A DNA stretch of 64,000 nt, taken from the NCBI GenBank assembly GCA_025362495.1, contig JANYGI010000026.1, positions 1 through 64,000 on the forward strand, given 5' to 3'. This document shows, in pieces, positions 50,255 to 60,074 of this stretch. The number at the start of each line of letters is the position of its first letter. Within the stretch, counting starts at the first letter, position 1. The DNA is from Byssovorax sp. (lineage in GTDB: Bacteria > Myxococcota_A > Polyangia > Polyangiales > Polyangiaceae). Position numbers and translations under genes: made by a program. The notes beneath the pieces are model-generated. The model was not told the DNA's origin, did not search any database, and was given only the letters and a program-made list of their open reading frames with translations.

Positions 50255-52921
50255 ATGATGTCGACCAGCACACGTCCGTCCATCGATCCCCCGGGCCATG
50301 GCGCCACGCTCTCGAAGGCGCTCCGGGGACAGGCGCTCTCCTCGCTGCGCGAACTGCTCCTCGGCCTCCGCGGCGCGAATCTCCCTGCGTCGCGAGGGCC
50401 GCTCGCGGCGCACGTAGAGGCGGCTACTGCGGGCCTCGTCTCGGTCGTCCTCCGCCTCTGCTTCGTGCTCTTCGCGGAGGACCGCCGGCTCCTCCCGATG
50501 GAGTCCGAGGTCTACGCGCGATCGTGGTCGCTCACCGGCCTTCACGCCCAGCTCCGCGCGGACGCGGCGCGCCTCGGCGCCGGCCTCGAAGACCGCGTCG
50601 GCGCGTGGGAGCGGATCCTTTCCCTCTTTCGCGCGCTCCACGATGGCTCCGGGACCGCGGGGGATTTCACCTTGCCAGCGCGGTATGGAGCGCTCTTCGA
50701 TCCCGACGCCTATCCGATGGAGCTCCCGCGCCTCTCCGACGGCGCCGTGCTCCGCGCGCTCGATCCGCTCCTGGTGCTCGACGGCGAGCCCCTGCGCTAC
50801 GGCGACCTCGACGTCGAGCACCTCGGGACCGTCTACGAAGGACTGATGGGCTACGAGGTGAAGGTAGCGCAGGGGCCGTGTCTGACCCTCAGGCCCGCGG
50901 ACGTGGTCGTCGATCTCGAGCAGCTCTTGGCGCTGCCCGGCGAGGGCCGGATCGAGCGCCTCGCCGAGGAGGCAGGGCTCGAGATCAAAGGCAAGGTCGC
51001 CCGGGCCGTCGAGGCCGCGACGACGCCGGAGGCCCTCGTGGCGGCCCTCGCTTCAAAGGCCTCTCCGCGCCGCCGCGAGCCGATCGGCGCGGGCGAGGTC
51101 TTTCTCCAGCCCGGCGAGGATCGCCGTCGCTCCGGCGCGCACTACACCTCGCGCGCCGTCACTCGCGTCCTCGTCGAGCGCGCTCTCGCTCCGCTCCTCG
51201 CCGAGGCCACCTCGCCCGAGGCTACCCTGGCCTTGAAGATCTGCGATCCCGCGATGGGCGGGGGCGCGCTCCTGATCGAGGCCTGTCGGCAGCTCGGCGA
51301 CCACCTCGCCGGCGCCTGGCAGCGCGCGGGGGCAGGGGACGATCCCGCTTCGATTCCCGGGGATCTGCGCCTCACCGAGGCCCGCCTTCGCGTGGCCACG
51401 AGCTGCCTTCACGGCGTCGACAGGAACCCTCTCGCGGTCCACCTCGCGCGGCTCTCGCTCTGGCTCGTCGCCGCGTCACCGGATGAGCCGTTCACCTTCG
51501 TCGATCACGCCCTCCGGCACGGGGACTCCCTCGTGGGGCTCCCGGCCGAGCCCGTCGCCGGCGCCCTGATCGCGCCGCTCGCCGGCGCCGACGAACAGGC
51601 ACTCTCCGCGGCGCGCGCGCGCGGCGATCTGGCGCTCTCGGCGTTCTTCAGCACCCGGGACAAGCGCGCCCGGGCCCAGGCGATCACGGCGATCGCGGCG
51701 GAGGCCAGCGAGGATCCCCACGCGCCGGCGCTCGCGGCGAGGCTCGCCGACGTCCGGGCGCGCTATGCCCCCTTCCACTGGAGCGTCGAGTTCCCCGCGG
51801 TCTTCGCCGGGGCCGCGCCAGGCTTCGACGCCATCGTCGGAAACCCACCGTGGGTATCGTACTCCGGCCGCGCCGCGCAGCCTCTCGCGGACGAGCTCCG
51901 CGATTTCTACGCGGCCACGAGCCCTGCATTCCACGGGTTTCGCAACCTTCAAGGCCTCTTCGTCCATCGCTTCGCCGCCATGCTCCGCCCGGGCGGACGC
52001 CTCGGCCTGGTGCTCCCCACCTCGACCTCGGATCTCGGTGGCTACGAGCCCACGCGCCGCGCTCACGACGCGCTCTCGGTCTGCGACGACGAGCTGCCCG
52101 ACTTCGGCGAGAAGGCCTTCGACGGCGTCTTTCAGCCCTCGATGGGGCTGCTCTCCACCCGTCGGCGCGAGCGCGTGTCGATCGAGTCGGCCTCTCCCTG
52201 GCCGCTCGAACGCGGGGATATCGACGCCGACACCCGCGCTGTCGTCGAGCGGTTGAGCGCGCTCCCGCCGCTGCCGGCGCGGCTGTTCGGCGAGCGAGGA
52301 TTCCAGTCCACCGGCGCCGATCTCCGCCACTTTCACGCCCTCCGCGCCCCGGAAGCGAGCTTCACCGTCCCGGTCCGCGTCGGGGGCGACATCGCTCCTT
52401 TCCTGCGACGACCGGCCGAGATCCACTGCGATCCAGAGGCCTTTGCGGGGCGGCTCCGGCCGGCGGCCGAATGGCAGACCGTGAAGCTCCTGTTCCGCCA
52501 GACCGCGCGCTACCCGATGGCGGTCCTCTCCGACGGCGCGGCCTTCCGCAACTCGATCCTCGCGGGCTTCGCCGACGAAGCGTGGAGCGCTCACCTGCTC
52601 CTCGCGTACCTCAACTCCACGCCCGTGCGCTGGCTCCATTACACGCGTCACCGGGACGCGCGCCAGGGGATGCCTCAGCTCAAGATAGCGCACCTCCGCG
52701 CCGTCCCGGCTCCGCCGCTCTCCGGCGACGCCGGAGAGGCCCTGACCCGGATCGGCCGGGACCTCGGCGAGCGCAACCGCGGGATCTCCGCCGCGGAGCA
52801 GGACGACCTCGACGCGATCGTGGCCGGGCTCTTCGGGCTCGACGCGGCCACGCAGGGCCGGATCCGCGCGTTTCGCGCCGCGATGGCGCCGTTCGTGCGG
52901 GCGTCCCCGCCCCGCGAATGA
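50255..52921 (+). CDS. Adenine-specific DNA methyltransferase (Eco57I/PglX-like)
   Basis: The start is one of two adjacent ATGs (50255, 50258); upstream residues are not protein-like. The 888-aa protein opens directly with the segment LRLCFVLFAEDRRLLP common to these enzymes near residue 65. The motif SGAHYTSRAVTRVLVE, motif I DPAMGGGALLIEACR (about 330), motif IV VGNPPWVSYSG (about 530) and a target-recognition region C-terminal follow. These are N6-adenine methyltransferases of type IIG, BREX or DISARM systems. The N-terminal nuclease seen in type IIG enzymes seems absent and no helicase or nuclease gene is adjacent. Confidence 0.85.
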   Translation: MMSTSTRPSIDPPGHGATLSKALRGQALSSLRELLLGLRGANLPASRGPLAAHVEAATAGLVSVVLRLCFVLFAEDRRLLPMESEVYARSWSLTGLHAQLRADAARLGAGLEDRVGAWERILSLFRALHDGSGTAGDFTLPARYGALFDPDAYPMELPRLSDGAVLRALDPLLVLDGEPLRYGDLDVEHLGTVYEGLMGYEVKVAQGPCLTLRPADVVVDLEQLLALPGEGRIERLAEEAGLEIKGKVARAVEAATTPEALVAALASKASPRRREPIGAGEVFLQPGEDRRRSGAHYTSRAVTRVLVERALAPLLAEATSPEATLALKICDPAMGGGALLIEACRQLGDHLAGAWQRAGAGDDPASIPGDLRLTEARLRVATSCLHGVDRNPLAVHLARLSLWLVAASPDEPFTFVDHALRHGDSLVGLPAEPVAGALIAPLAGADEQALSAARARGDLALSAFFSTRDKRARAQAITAIAAEASEDPHAPALAARLADVRARYAPFHWSVEFPAVFAGAAPGFDAIVGNPPWVSYSGRAAQPLADELRDFYAATSPAFHGFRNLQGLFVHRFAAMLRPGGRLGLVLPTSTSDLGGYEPTRRAHDALSVCDDELPDFGEKAFDGVFQPSMGLLSTRRRERVSIESASPWPLERGDIDADTRAVVERLSALPPLPARLFGERGFQSTGADLRHFHALRAPEASFTVPVRVGGDIAPFLRRPAEIHCDPEAFAGRLRPAAEWQTVKLLFRQTARYPMAVLSDGAAFRNSILAGFADEAWSAHLLLAYLNSTPVRWLHYTRHRDARQGMPQLKIAHLRAVPAPPLSGDAGEALTRIGRDLGERNRGISAAEQDDLDAIVAGLFGLDAATQGRIRAFRAAMAPFVRASPPRE

Positions 52922-53027
52922 CGGTCAGAGCGTCGAGCAGACGCTCGACAAGTGGAAGGACGGGCAGACGTACCCGGCCTCCGTCAGTTCAAGTAGTCGA
53001 CGCGTGAAGGGCCCGGAAGAACCGTTG

Positions 53028-54143
53028 ATGCTCGAACTAGCGACTCCCGGCGCCTCGCCCTCGCGCGCCCAGGTGGCGCGCCTCGTCGCGGCCACGAACA
53101 CCGCGCCCAGCGCCGACAACTGCCAGCCTTTCCGCTTCGCGTGGGACGGCGAGGCGCTGACGATCTTCCACGACGAGGACCGCGCGCGGAACATCCTCGA
53201 TCACCGCGGGCGAGCCAGCCAGATCACGCTCGGCGGCGTGGCGGCGGCGCTCAGCATCGCAGCCTCTGCCGAGGGCTTCACGGCGCGCCTCGATCTGACT
53301 CCCGGTCTCCCCGGCACCGCCTGGGCGACCGCGCGATTCGAGCCCCTCGGCGAGGCCGCGCCGCACGAGCTCCACGGCTGGCTCGAGCGTCGCTGCACCG
53401 ACCGACGGCTCTACCAGGGAGGCTCCGTCCCCGCGTCGGTGCGGTCCGCCATCGAGGGCGACGCGGCGGGCGATCCGGGCTGCCACGTGCGCTTCGTCGA
53501 GGGCTGCCCACCCGCGCTCCGCGACTACCTCCTTCGCGGCGACGGCTACGTCTGGCATCACGACCGCGTCTATCGCGACATCATGCGCTGGTTCCGCTTC
53601 ACCCAGCGCGAGATCGACGCGACCCGCGACGGCGCCCCCTGGCGAAGCCTCGGCCTCGACATCCCGGAGCTGCCCGGCCTCGGCTTCGCGCGCTCGCGCC
53701 TGGTGCAAACCCTCCTCGATCGCGGGGGCCTCTCGCGGATCTGGCGGTATCGCCTGCAAACCCAGCTCGACTCGTCGGCGGGCCTGTTCTGCGTCACCGC
53801 GCCTTCGGGCTCACCGATCGACTTCGTGCGCGCGGGGCGACTCGGGCTCTTCGCCTGGCTGCGGCTCAACGGAGCTGGCTTCGGCGTCCAGCCGTACATC
53901 GTGCAATCGCTCTTCGCTCATGCCTTCGCCGAGGGCGATCCCGCGCCCGGGACGCTCCCCGAGTTCGTCGAGCTCTTCCGCGGCGGCCCGGCGACGATCG
54001 CGCGCGCCTTCGGGCTCGCCGCGAATGAACGGCCGCTCTGGCTCTTTCGCGTGGGCCTCTCGCCCGCGATGCCCGCCCTCCTGCGCACGAAGCGGCTGCC
54101 GGTGGAGAAGGTCTTGAGCATTCTCGACTCGGCACCTCCCTGA
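53028..54143 (+). CDS. Acg-type nitroreductase-fold protein
   Basis: I prefer ATG 53028 (MLELATPGASPSRAQVARLV) with GGAAGA upstream; GTG 53004 is an alternative. The 371-aa protein has a tandem nitroreductase pattern: AATNTAPSADNCQPFRFAWDG at the front (FMN contact), REIDATRDGAPWRSLGLDIP in the middle, and a long C-terminal lobe with FAWLRLNGAGFGVQPY. Acg-family proteins of actinobacteria lack the usual dimer interface and may bind but not turn over FMN. Short gap from the methyltransferase gene, same strand, but no obvious link in function. Confidence 0.78.
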   Translation: MLELATPGASPSRAQVARLVAATNTAPSADNCQPFRFAWDGEALTIFHDEDRARNILDHRGRASQITLGGVAAALSIAASAEGFTARLDLTPGLPGTAWATARFEPLGEAAPHELHGWLERRCTDRRLYQGGSVPASVRSAIEGDAAGDPGCHVRFVEGCPPALRDYLLRGDGYVWHHDRVYRDIMRWFRFTQREIDATRDGAPWRSLGLDIPELPGLGFARSRLVQTLLDRGGLSRIWRYRLQTQLDSSAGLFCVTAPSGSPIDFVRAGRLGLFAWLRLNGAGFGVQPYIVQSLFAHAFAEGDPAPGTLPEFVELFRGGPATIARAFGLAANERPLWLFRVGLSPAMPALLRTKRLPVEKVLSILDSAPP

Positions 54144-54298
54144 CGCGCGGCCGGCGCCGCCCGCCCTGGCGCCGCCACCCCCTTCAGGCCTCGTTCTCCC
54201 TCGATTTGCAGGGAAATCAGGCTCTCGCGCGCGCGGCCCGTCGCTTGCTGAAGGGGCCAGCACGCCGCAATGTCGCGGCGCTTTCCAGGGAGCCTCTC

Positions 54299-55396
54299 AT
54301 GAAACTCGACTCGACCCTTGCTCGCGCCCTCTTCGCCTCGCTCCTCGCCGCCCTCCCGGCGTGCGCCCCCGCCGCCGACTCCACCGATCCTGCGGCCGAG
54401 AGCGACGACATCATCGCTGGTACGGGCGCGCAGGCGTACCCCGAGGCGGTGCTCGTCAACATGCTCCAGGGCGGCCAGGTGGTCGCCGCGTGCTCGGGCT
54501 CGCTGATCGCGCCGACCGTGGTGCTCACGGCGGGACACTGCGTCCACGGCTGGAGCTCGTGGCACGTGATCGCGCCGCACGCCGGCGCGCAGCAGGCCAG
54601 CGGGGCCTCGGGCGCCACCTACGACTGGAATGCTGCGGGCGAGGGCGTCGATCCCGGCGAGCACGACATCGGCCTGGTGTTCCTCTCGTCGCCGATCACC
54701 CTCTCGGCCTATCCGCAGATTGCGCAGAAGCCCGTCGCCGCGGGCGCGAAGATCCTCAACCTCGGCCGCATTCACCAGGGGCAGGTCTCGAACAGCTCTC
54801 TTTACGTTAGCAAGCCCGTCACCGTGACTCCCGGCCAGAGCCTGGGCTTCCCCTACGATTATGCGGCCGTCGATCGGATCGAGTCCGGCGACTCGGGTGG
54901 TCCCGACGTGCTCCCCGGCGCGGCGCCGCACACCATCGTCGCGGTGAACTCCGGCGCCAACAGCTCGACCGAGGTCCTGGCGCGCGTCGATCTGGTGGCC
55001 TCGTGGCTCGCCGGTCAGATGAGCTCCCACGCCGCCGGCGCCAAGCCGGTCAAGCCGGGCGCCCCGAAGAAGCCCGCGAGCTGCAGCCACGATGTCTGCT
55101 CCGCCGGAGGCCACCTCGACGCGAGCTGCGATCCCTGCGTCGCCGAGGTCTGCGCGGCGGACTCGTTCTGCTGCGCGGGCCAGTGGGACGCCCGGTGCGC
55201 GAGCGAGGTGAAGTCCGTCTGTCCGGCCGCCTGTGGCGGGAAACCGAGCTCGGCGTGCGGCAACGTGCCGGCCGAGGGTGCCTGTCACGGCGAGGTGCTG
55301 ATGTGGTGCGACGGCAGCGTCCAGTCGATCGACTGCGCCAAGAGTGGCCTCCTCTGCGGCGTGGACCCCTCGACGCAGGAGAGCGGCTGCTATTGA
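54299..55396 (+). CDS. Trypsin-like serine protease lipoprotein with Cys-rich tail
   Basis: ATG 54299 has GGGAG upstream and gives MKLDSTLARALFASLLAALPAC. The protease domain (about 35-245) carries the triad: His in TAGHC (about 78), Asp in GEHDIGLVFL (about 123), Ser in SGDSGGPDV (about 200). The C-terminal 110 residues hold a Cys-rich module (SCSHDVCSAGGHLDASCDPC, FCCAGQWDARC, CPAACGG) and a second short one (CHGEVLMWCDG). The module is common on secreted proteases of this lineage and may bind substrate or cell wall. Likely a predatory or nutritional exoprotease. Confidence 0.9.
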   Translation: MKLDSTLARALFASLLAALPACAPAADSTDPAAESDDIIAGTGAQAYPEAVLVNMLQGGQVVAACSGSLIAPTVVLTAGHCVHGWSSWHVIAPHAGAQQASGASGATYDWNAAGEGVDPGEHDIGLVFLSSPITLSAYPQIAQKPVAAGAKILNLGRIHQGQVSNSSLYVSKPVTVTPGQSLGFPYDYAAVDRIESGDSGGPDVLPGAAPHTIVAVNSGANSSTEVLARVDLVASWLAGQMSSHAAGAKPVKPGAPKKPASCSHDVCSAGGHLDASCDPCVAEVCAADSFCCAGQWDARCASEVKSVCPAACGGKPSSACGNVPAEGACHGEVLMWCDGSVQSIDCAKSGLLCGVDPSTQESGCY

Positions 55397-55424
55397 GTCG
55401 CGCGCCGGGACGCCGGGCGGAGGA

Positions 55425-56495
55425 TCAGATCCCGCCCGTCGTCACGCGGTCGCCTGGCAGGAGGAAATCGCGCACCACGCCCATGTGCTGCATGCCCACC
55501 GCGCCGCTGTCGGCGATCTGGGCCGGGGCGATGTCGCCGAGCGGCGTGTAGACGCGGGTGTCGACGACGAGCCCCGCGTCGAAATGCGCGGCGCCGATGA
55601 GCACGGAAGTCCCGAGCGCGTGGAGCGCGGGCGAGACCAGCACCCAGTCGTGAGGCTTCGATCGAGGACCGTTGGTGAAGCCGTTCCCGAGGCCGTCGAC
55701 GGGGTAGGGGGCCGTCACCGTGAAGCGCGCGGCGAGCGTCCCGAGCGCGGGCTCGTCGCGAACCGTGGTGTTGAAGTCGCCGCCCAGCACCAGGAAATCG
55801 CCGGGCGGCACCATCGTGCTCATCAGGGCGACGAGCGCCATCGCCTCGGCGTTGCGCTCGCTCGCGTTCGACGTCAGCAGGTGGACGCTCACGGCCCAGA
55901 GATCGACCGGGCCGGGGACGTCGAGGCGCGCCCAGGCGAAGTCGCGGTTACCGACCTGCGGATCGATCCACACGCCGCTGTCGAGGACCGGGTAGCGGCT
56001 GATGACGGCGTTGGGGATCTCGCCGCCGCCGCGCGCCATCGTGCACTCCGTCCCGCAGACCTCGTCGGTGAGCTGGCGGAGATCGTCGACCGCGTTGATG
56101 CCGAAATTCGTCTCCTGCATCAGCACGACGTCGGCGTGAACGCCCTGAAGGATCCGGATCCCGTCGCCGGGATCGTACGACTGCGAGTTGCCGCTCGTGA
56201 GGTTGGCCGCGACGATGCGCATCCGGGTCCCTGCCGGGCCGCCGCCCGCGCCGCCCGCGCCGCCGCCGCTGCTGGTCGACGCCGCGCTGCCGGTGCTGGC
56301 GCTCGCGCTGCTGCTCGCGCCGCCCGCGCCGCCGACGCTGCCGGTGCTCGCGCCGCTGCCGCCTGCGCCGCCGCTGCCGCCGGAGCCGGTCGCGGTCGTC
56401 GTGACGAGGGGCGTGATCGTCTCGTTCGAGCTGCATGCGGCCCAGGCGAGGGGGAGGACGACGAGCCAGCGCAGCGCGCGCAACGGGGGCACCAT
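55425..56495 (-). CDS. Endonuclease/exonuclease/phosphatase-fold lipoprotein
   Basis: ATG 56493-56495 has AGGGAG directly upstream and gives MVPPLRALRWLVVLPLAWAAC. A long Gly/Ser/Thr/Ala linker (about 30-90) comes next. The catalytic fold shows RIVAANLTSG, VVLMQETN (metal Glu), VHLLTSNA, GGDFNTT (Asp/Asn) and HDWVLVS. These are the EEP family landmarks in order, which include DNase I-like nucleases and phosphodiesterases. It acts outside the cytoplasm, attached by lipid. It is convergent with the protease gene, so the two are co-located but not co-transcribed. Confidence 0.85.
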   Translation of the reverse strand: MVPPLRALRWLVVLPLAWAACSSNETITPLVTTTATGSGGSGGAGGSGASTGSVGGAGGASSSASASTGSAASTSSGGGAGGAGGGPAGTRMRIVAANLTSGNSQSYDPGDGIRILQGVHADVVLMQETNFGINAVDDLRQLTDEVCGTECTMARGGGEIPNAVISRYPVLDSGVWIDPQVGNRDFAWARLDVPGPVDLWAVSVHLLTSNASERNAEAMALVALMSTMVPPGDFLVLGGDFNTTVRDEPALGTLAARFTVTAPYPVDGLGNGFTNGPRSKPHDWVLVSPALHALGTSVLIGAAHFDAGLVVDTRVYTPLGDIAPAQIADSGAVGMQHMGVVRDFLLPGDRVTTGGI

Positions 56496-56542
56496 GGCTC
56501 CCTTTATAGCCGGAGTTCGCGCGCGGCGCCCCTGATCCAGCG

Positions 56543-57766
56543 TCAGCGGTCCGCGAGGATGACGATGTTGCGCGGCGTGACCGCGCGTTCCACAAAGGTC
56601 GCCACCGTGACCCGCGCGCCGCTCTCGACGAGGGCCGCGGCGCGATCGAGCACGACGGCGACTTCGACCAGGCGCGCGAGCATGCTGCGCGGCAGCGAGA
56701 GCCGGCGGATGACGCCGTAGAGTCGGCGCGACGCCTCGGTGTGATGGGCGATCTCGGCGTCGGTGGGCGCGGGCAGATCGCGCAGCGCGAGCGCCATGGT
56801 CGCGACGTCGCGCAGGCCCTTGCGGGCGCGGCGCCGGTTGATGCCGCGCATCTCCTCGCCGGGATCGAGCACCACCCCGCGCGCGCGCAGCAGCTGCAGC
56901 AACGCGAAGCGGACCTGCCGCGCCGCGATCGTCGCCTCGATCGTCGTCTCGACGCCGACGGGCTGCGCGGTGAGGTTGGTGAGCCCGAGCGTGTCCGTGC
57001 GGAGCGCGAGGCGCGCGGCGGCGCGCGAGAGCGGCGCGCGCACCGATCCGGCGATTTTCTGCAAGCAGCACGAGACGAGCGCGACCTCGCAGCGGGCGTC
57101 GGCCGCGGCGGTGATCAGGCGATCGCCGACCTCGCCGCACGCGTGCAGTCCGACGGCGAGATCGTCGCGCGCGAAGCGGAGCTCTTCGCGGCAGGCGTCG
57201 TACGCGACGAAGCGCGCCACGCTGCCGGGCGCGTCGATCTCGTGCGCGCGCGAAGCGGCGCGGGCCGTCGCGGAGGCCACGCTGACGGCGCTGCGCTCGA
57301 TCCCGAGGGCCTCGCGATCGAAGAGCTCGGCCGCGAGGCGCGTGAAGTGTCCTTCGCCCGCGCCGACGTCGACGATGCGCGCCGCGCGCGCGGCCATCGG
57401 CGCGACGGCGCCGAGCAGCGCCGCGAGCTGCTCGCGCTTGCGCTCGCGCACCGAGCGCAGCGCCGACGCCGGCGGCGCGTGGCGAGCGGCGTCGAGGACG
57501 GGGATCTGCGTCGAGGTCGTCACGGCCGCGGCGAGCGCGACGAGGCTCGCTGGCGCGCCGTCGAGATCCGGCGCGCGCTCCGCGAGCCCTCCGGCTTCGC
57601 AGCGCGCGAGCTCGTCGTCGCCGAGCCCGAGCAGGAAATCGACCCATCCACGATCGACGCACCACGCAGGCGGATCGACGTCGTCGACGCGACCGTCGAG
57701 GATGTCGTGCACGGGGAGCAGCGCGCGGAGCGCGTCGTCGAGGGCGCTCGGGACGTCGAGGGGCAT
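56543..57766 (-). CDS. METTL25/RRNAD1-like methyltransferase
   Basis: ATG 57764-57766 gives MPLDVPSALDDALRALLPVHD; a longer frame upstream is not protein-like. The 407-aa protein has the SAM site RIVDVGAGEGHFTRLAAELF (about 145-165), acidic GIERSAVSV, then VGLHACGEVGD and VSCCLQK, which match the HACG and CC motifs of METTL25/RRNAD1 relatives. The rest is helical, with basic INRRRARKGLRD. It likely methylates a protein or RNA; the substrate is not known. It is separated by 47 bases from the EEP gene on the same strand and may share its transcript. Confidence 0.8.
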   Translation of the reverse strand: MPLDVPSALDDALRALLPVHDILDGRVDDVDPPAWCVDRGWVDFLLGLGDDELARCEAGGLAERAPDLDGAPASLVALAAAVTTSTQIPVLDAARHAPPASALRSVRERKREQLAALLGAVAPMAARAARIVDVGAGEGHFTRLAAELFDREALGIERSAVSVASATARAASRAHEIDAPGSVARFVAYDACREELRFARDDLAVGLHACGEVGDRLITAAADARCEVALVSCCLQKIAGSVRAPLSRAAARLALRTDTLGLTNLTAQPVGVETTIEATIAARQVRFALLQLLRARGVVLDPGEEMRGINRRRARKGLRDVATMALALRDLPAPTDAEIAHHTEASRRLYGVIRRLSLPRSMLARLVEVAVVLDRAAALVESGARVTVATFVERAVTPRNIVILADR

Positions 57767-57897
57767 GGCGCGCGCAGAGAACGAGGCAATCGCCCCGCGG
57801 TCAAGCCCGCCTTCGCGCGGCGGATTGCGAAGATCACGCATGTCGATTTGGTGTCTACCGTCGGTGGGTGGTACGGTCCCCGACGCACCCGCGAACC

Positions 57898-58374
57898 ATG
57901 CCTCGAACCACCCTTCAAATCAGCAGCAGCGACGTACCCCAGGCTCCGAACCTCGCGCGCGTCCGGCTCGTGATCGCCGCGATCGCCGGCGGCGCCGCGA
58001 CGATCGACGAGATCGCGGAGGAGACCGACATCTCCGCGCGCCACCTCGGCTACGCCCTGCGCGCAGCCCAGACGCTCGATCTCCTCGACAGCGCGCGCCG
58101 GCCCACGACGGCGGGCCTCGCGCTGATCGAGACGGATCAGGAGAGCGAGGCGGAGCGCGGGGCCTTCCGCGCGAGCATCGAGCAGAGCGCGATCCTTCAG
58201 GCGATCGCGCCGACGCTCCTCTCGCCGACGCCCCCGACGAAGAAGGTGCTGGCCGGCCGGATCGAGAAGCTCACCGGCCTCTCGACGGCGACCGCCGCGC
58301 ACCGCGCGAGCGACTTGCTCGCGTGGCGCGATCAGCTCCTCGACGAAGAGCCGGAAGCCCCCGCGGCGAGCTGA
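57898..58374 (+). CDS. HTH-like small protein, 158 aa
   Basis: ATG 57898 was taken; an earlier GTG 57868 would add ten residues. The protein has a winged-helix-type segment near residues 25-80: RLVIAAIAGGAATIDEIAEE followed by TDISARHLGYALRAAQTLDLL, with a wing GLALIETD. A C-terminal helical half (about 100-150) repeats a shorter segment of similar style. This looks like a DNA- or protein-binding module akin to those that accompany AAA proteins. No family name can be given with confidence. It is divergent from the methyltransferase gene. Confidence 0.7.
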   Translation: MPRTTLQISSSDVPQAPNLARVRLVIAAIAGGAATIDEIAEETDISARHLGYALRAAQTLDLLDSARRPTTAGLALIETDQESEAERGAFRASIEQSAILQAIAPTLLSPTPPTKKVLAGRIEKLTGLSTATAAHRASDLLAWRDQLLDEEPEAPAAS

Positions 58375-58426
58375 TTCCGGGCCGCGGCGAGCGTCGGAGC
58401 TCGCCGCACGGCTCACGGCACTGACG

Positions 58427-59572
58427 CTACACCGCGGCTTCGCCTTCCGGCGCGACTGGCGCCGTCTCGACGTCGGGGCGCCCGAGCTTGCGCAGCAGGC
58501 GGTAGTGCGATGCGATGGCGTCGCCGAGCGTACGGTTCTCGCGGTAGCTGACGCCGTGCTCGGCGGCGACCTCCTGCACGATGCGCGAGAGCGCCGGGTA
58601 GTGCAGGTGGCAGACCTTGGGGAACAGGTGGTGCTCGACCTGGAAGTTGAGGCCGCCGAAGTACCACGAGGCGATCGCGTTCTCGCGCGCGAAGCTCACG
58701 CTCGTCGCGAGCTGGTGCTCGGCGACGCACATCGCGAGCGCGTCGCCGCGCCGCGGGAGCGGGAAGAACGCCACCTCTTCGACGACGTGCGCGAGCTGGA
58801 ACACGCTCGACAGCGTGACGCCGAGGGCCATCACCATCACGAAGTGGAACAAGGCCACCTGCCAGAGCGGGTGGTAGAGCGCGGGGATGATGATCGACCA
58901 CGCCGCGAAGAACGCCTTGCCGAAGGCGAACATCGCGAGGTCGCCGCGGCTCGGCTTGCCGAGGTGGTGCGGGCCGGCGCGGCGCGTGCGCAGATGGTTC
59001 CAGTCGTCGACGAACACCCACTTCGGCAGGAGCAGCCCGTAGAGCGCCCACAGATACACGTGCTGGAAGCGGTGCCCGAAGCGCCGAGTCTGCTCCGGCG
59101 ACAGGCGCGCGACGGGCGCGAAATCGAGGTCGAAATCGATGCCCTCGATGTTGGTGAAGGTGTGATGAAAAACGTTGTGCTTCTGCCGCCAGATGAACGA
59201 CGCCACGCCCATGATGTCGAGCGAGAGGCGGAACGCTTTGTTGATGATCGGGTGGCTCGAGTACGCGCCGTGGTTGGCGTCGTGCTGGATGCTCATGCCG
59301 ACACCGGCGATCGAGAGGCCGAGCGACATGGCCAGGAGCGTGGCTTGCCACCAGGTCGTCGCGAAGAACACGAGCAGCACCCACGAGCCCACGAACCACG
59401 TGAGGATCACGGCCGACTTCAGGTACATCGCCGGGAGATCGCGGCGCCTCCCGCCGGGCCCATCGAAGTACGCGTCGGTGCGGCGCTTGAGCTCGCGCGA
59501 GAACGGGCTGCTGGCGGCGAAGCGGACGCGGGGCGGCGCAGCGGGCGTCGGAGCGAGGGCGTCTTGATCCAT
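58427..59572 (-). CDS. Front-end-type fatty acid desaturase
   Basis: ATG 59570-59572 gives [14 protein letters not shown]. The three histidine boxes are HDANHG (about 105), HNVFHH (about 141) and QVEHH (about 312). The QxxHH third box marks front-end (delta-5/delta-6 type) desaturases. Membrane spans flank the first box and lie again near 220-270. Length 381 aa lacks the cytochrome b5 domain found in eukaryotic relatives. It introduces a double bond near the carboxyl end of a phospholipid-bound acyl chain using ferredoxin-type electrons. Some myxobacteria make polyunsaturated fatty acids, which fits. Confidence 0.92.
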   Translation of the reverse strand: MDQDALAPTPAAPPRVRFAASSPFSRELKRRTDAYFDGPGGRRRDLPAMYLKSAVILTWFVGSWVLLVFFATTWWQATLLAMSLGLSIAGVGMSIQHDANHGAYSSHPIINKAFRLSLDIMGVASFIWRQKHNVFHHTFTNIEGIDFDLDFAPVARLSPEQTRRFGHRFQHVYLWALYGLLLPKWVFVDDWNHLRTRRAGPHHLGKPSRGDLAMFAFGKAFFAAWSIIIPALYHPLWQVALFHFVMVMALGVTLSSVFQLAHVVEEVAFFPLPRRGDALAMCVAEHQLATSVSFARENAIASWYFGGLNFQVEHHLFPKVCHLHYPALSRIVQEVAAEHGVSYRENRTLGDAIASHYRLLRKLGRPDVETAPVAPEGEAAV

Positions 59573-59725
59573 GGATTGCAGATTGGACTCTCTTTCGCCC
59601 CCGACGAGTGTCACGATTGGGTTGTAACTGAGCCGAGTCAGCGAGCGTACCCGACCATGCCTGAAGAACGGGGATCGATCGCGCCCGGGTTCGATCATTC
59701 ACCAACGTCACTGTAGAGTTCTCGC

Positions 59726-60064
59726 TTGGCTACCGACGAAACCCATTTCGAGAAGCTCGCGCCGCGGCGACAGACGGAGTTTCGCGACGCGACCGAGTTC
59801 GATCGAATCGCCTTCGCGATGCGGGCGCTGCGGCGCCTGCGCACCCGGCAGATGCGCGTCGTCGTCTACACGACGATGTCGACGCTCCAGATCGAGCGGG
59901 GCAATGATCCGCGCCGCGGCAAAGGGGCGACGTTCGCGCTGGTGGGGATCCCGCCGCACGCCAGCCGGGAGCACATCGCTTATGCGCTGGCCGAGCTCGC
60001 GGGGGTTGCGTCGGTGCCGTATGCCGTGCAAGCGCTGCTCGCCGACAGCGGCGGCGACTCCTGA
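59726..60064 (+). CDS. Hypothetical protein, 112 aa
   Basis: The start is TTG 59726 ([16 protein letters not shown]). The protein is charged with a basic central patch ([19 protein letters not shown]). A beta-alpha end [22 protein letters not shown] is followed by a hydrophobic tail helix. There is no signal or membrane span. It is divergent from the desaturase gene and ends 11 bases before the convergent DUF2293 gene. The translation looks protein-like with normal composition, but I do not recognise a family. Confidence 0.6.
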   Translation: MATDETHFEKLAPRRQTEFRDATEFDRIAFAMRALRRLRTRQMRVVVYTTMSTLQIERGNDPRRGKGATFALVGIPPHASREHIAYALAELAGVASVPYAVQALLADSGGDS

Positions 60065-60074
60065 TCGGGAGCGG

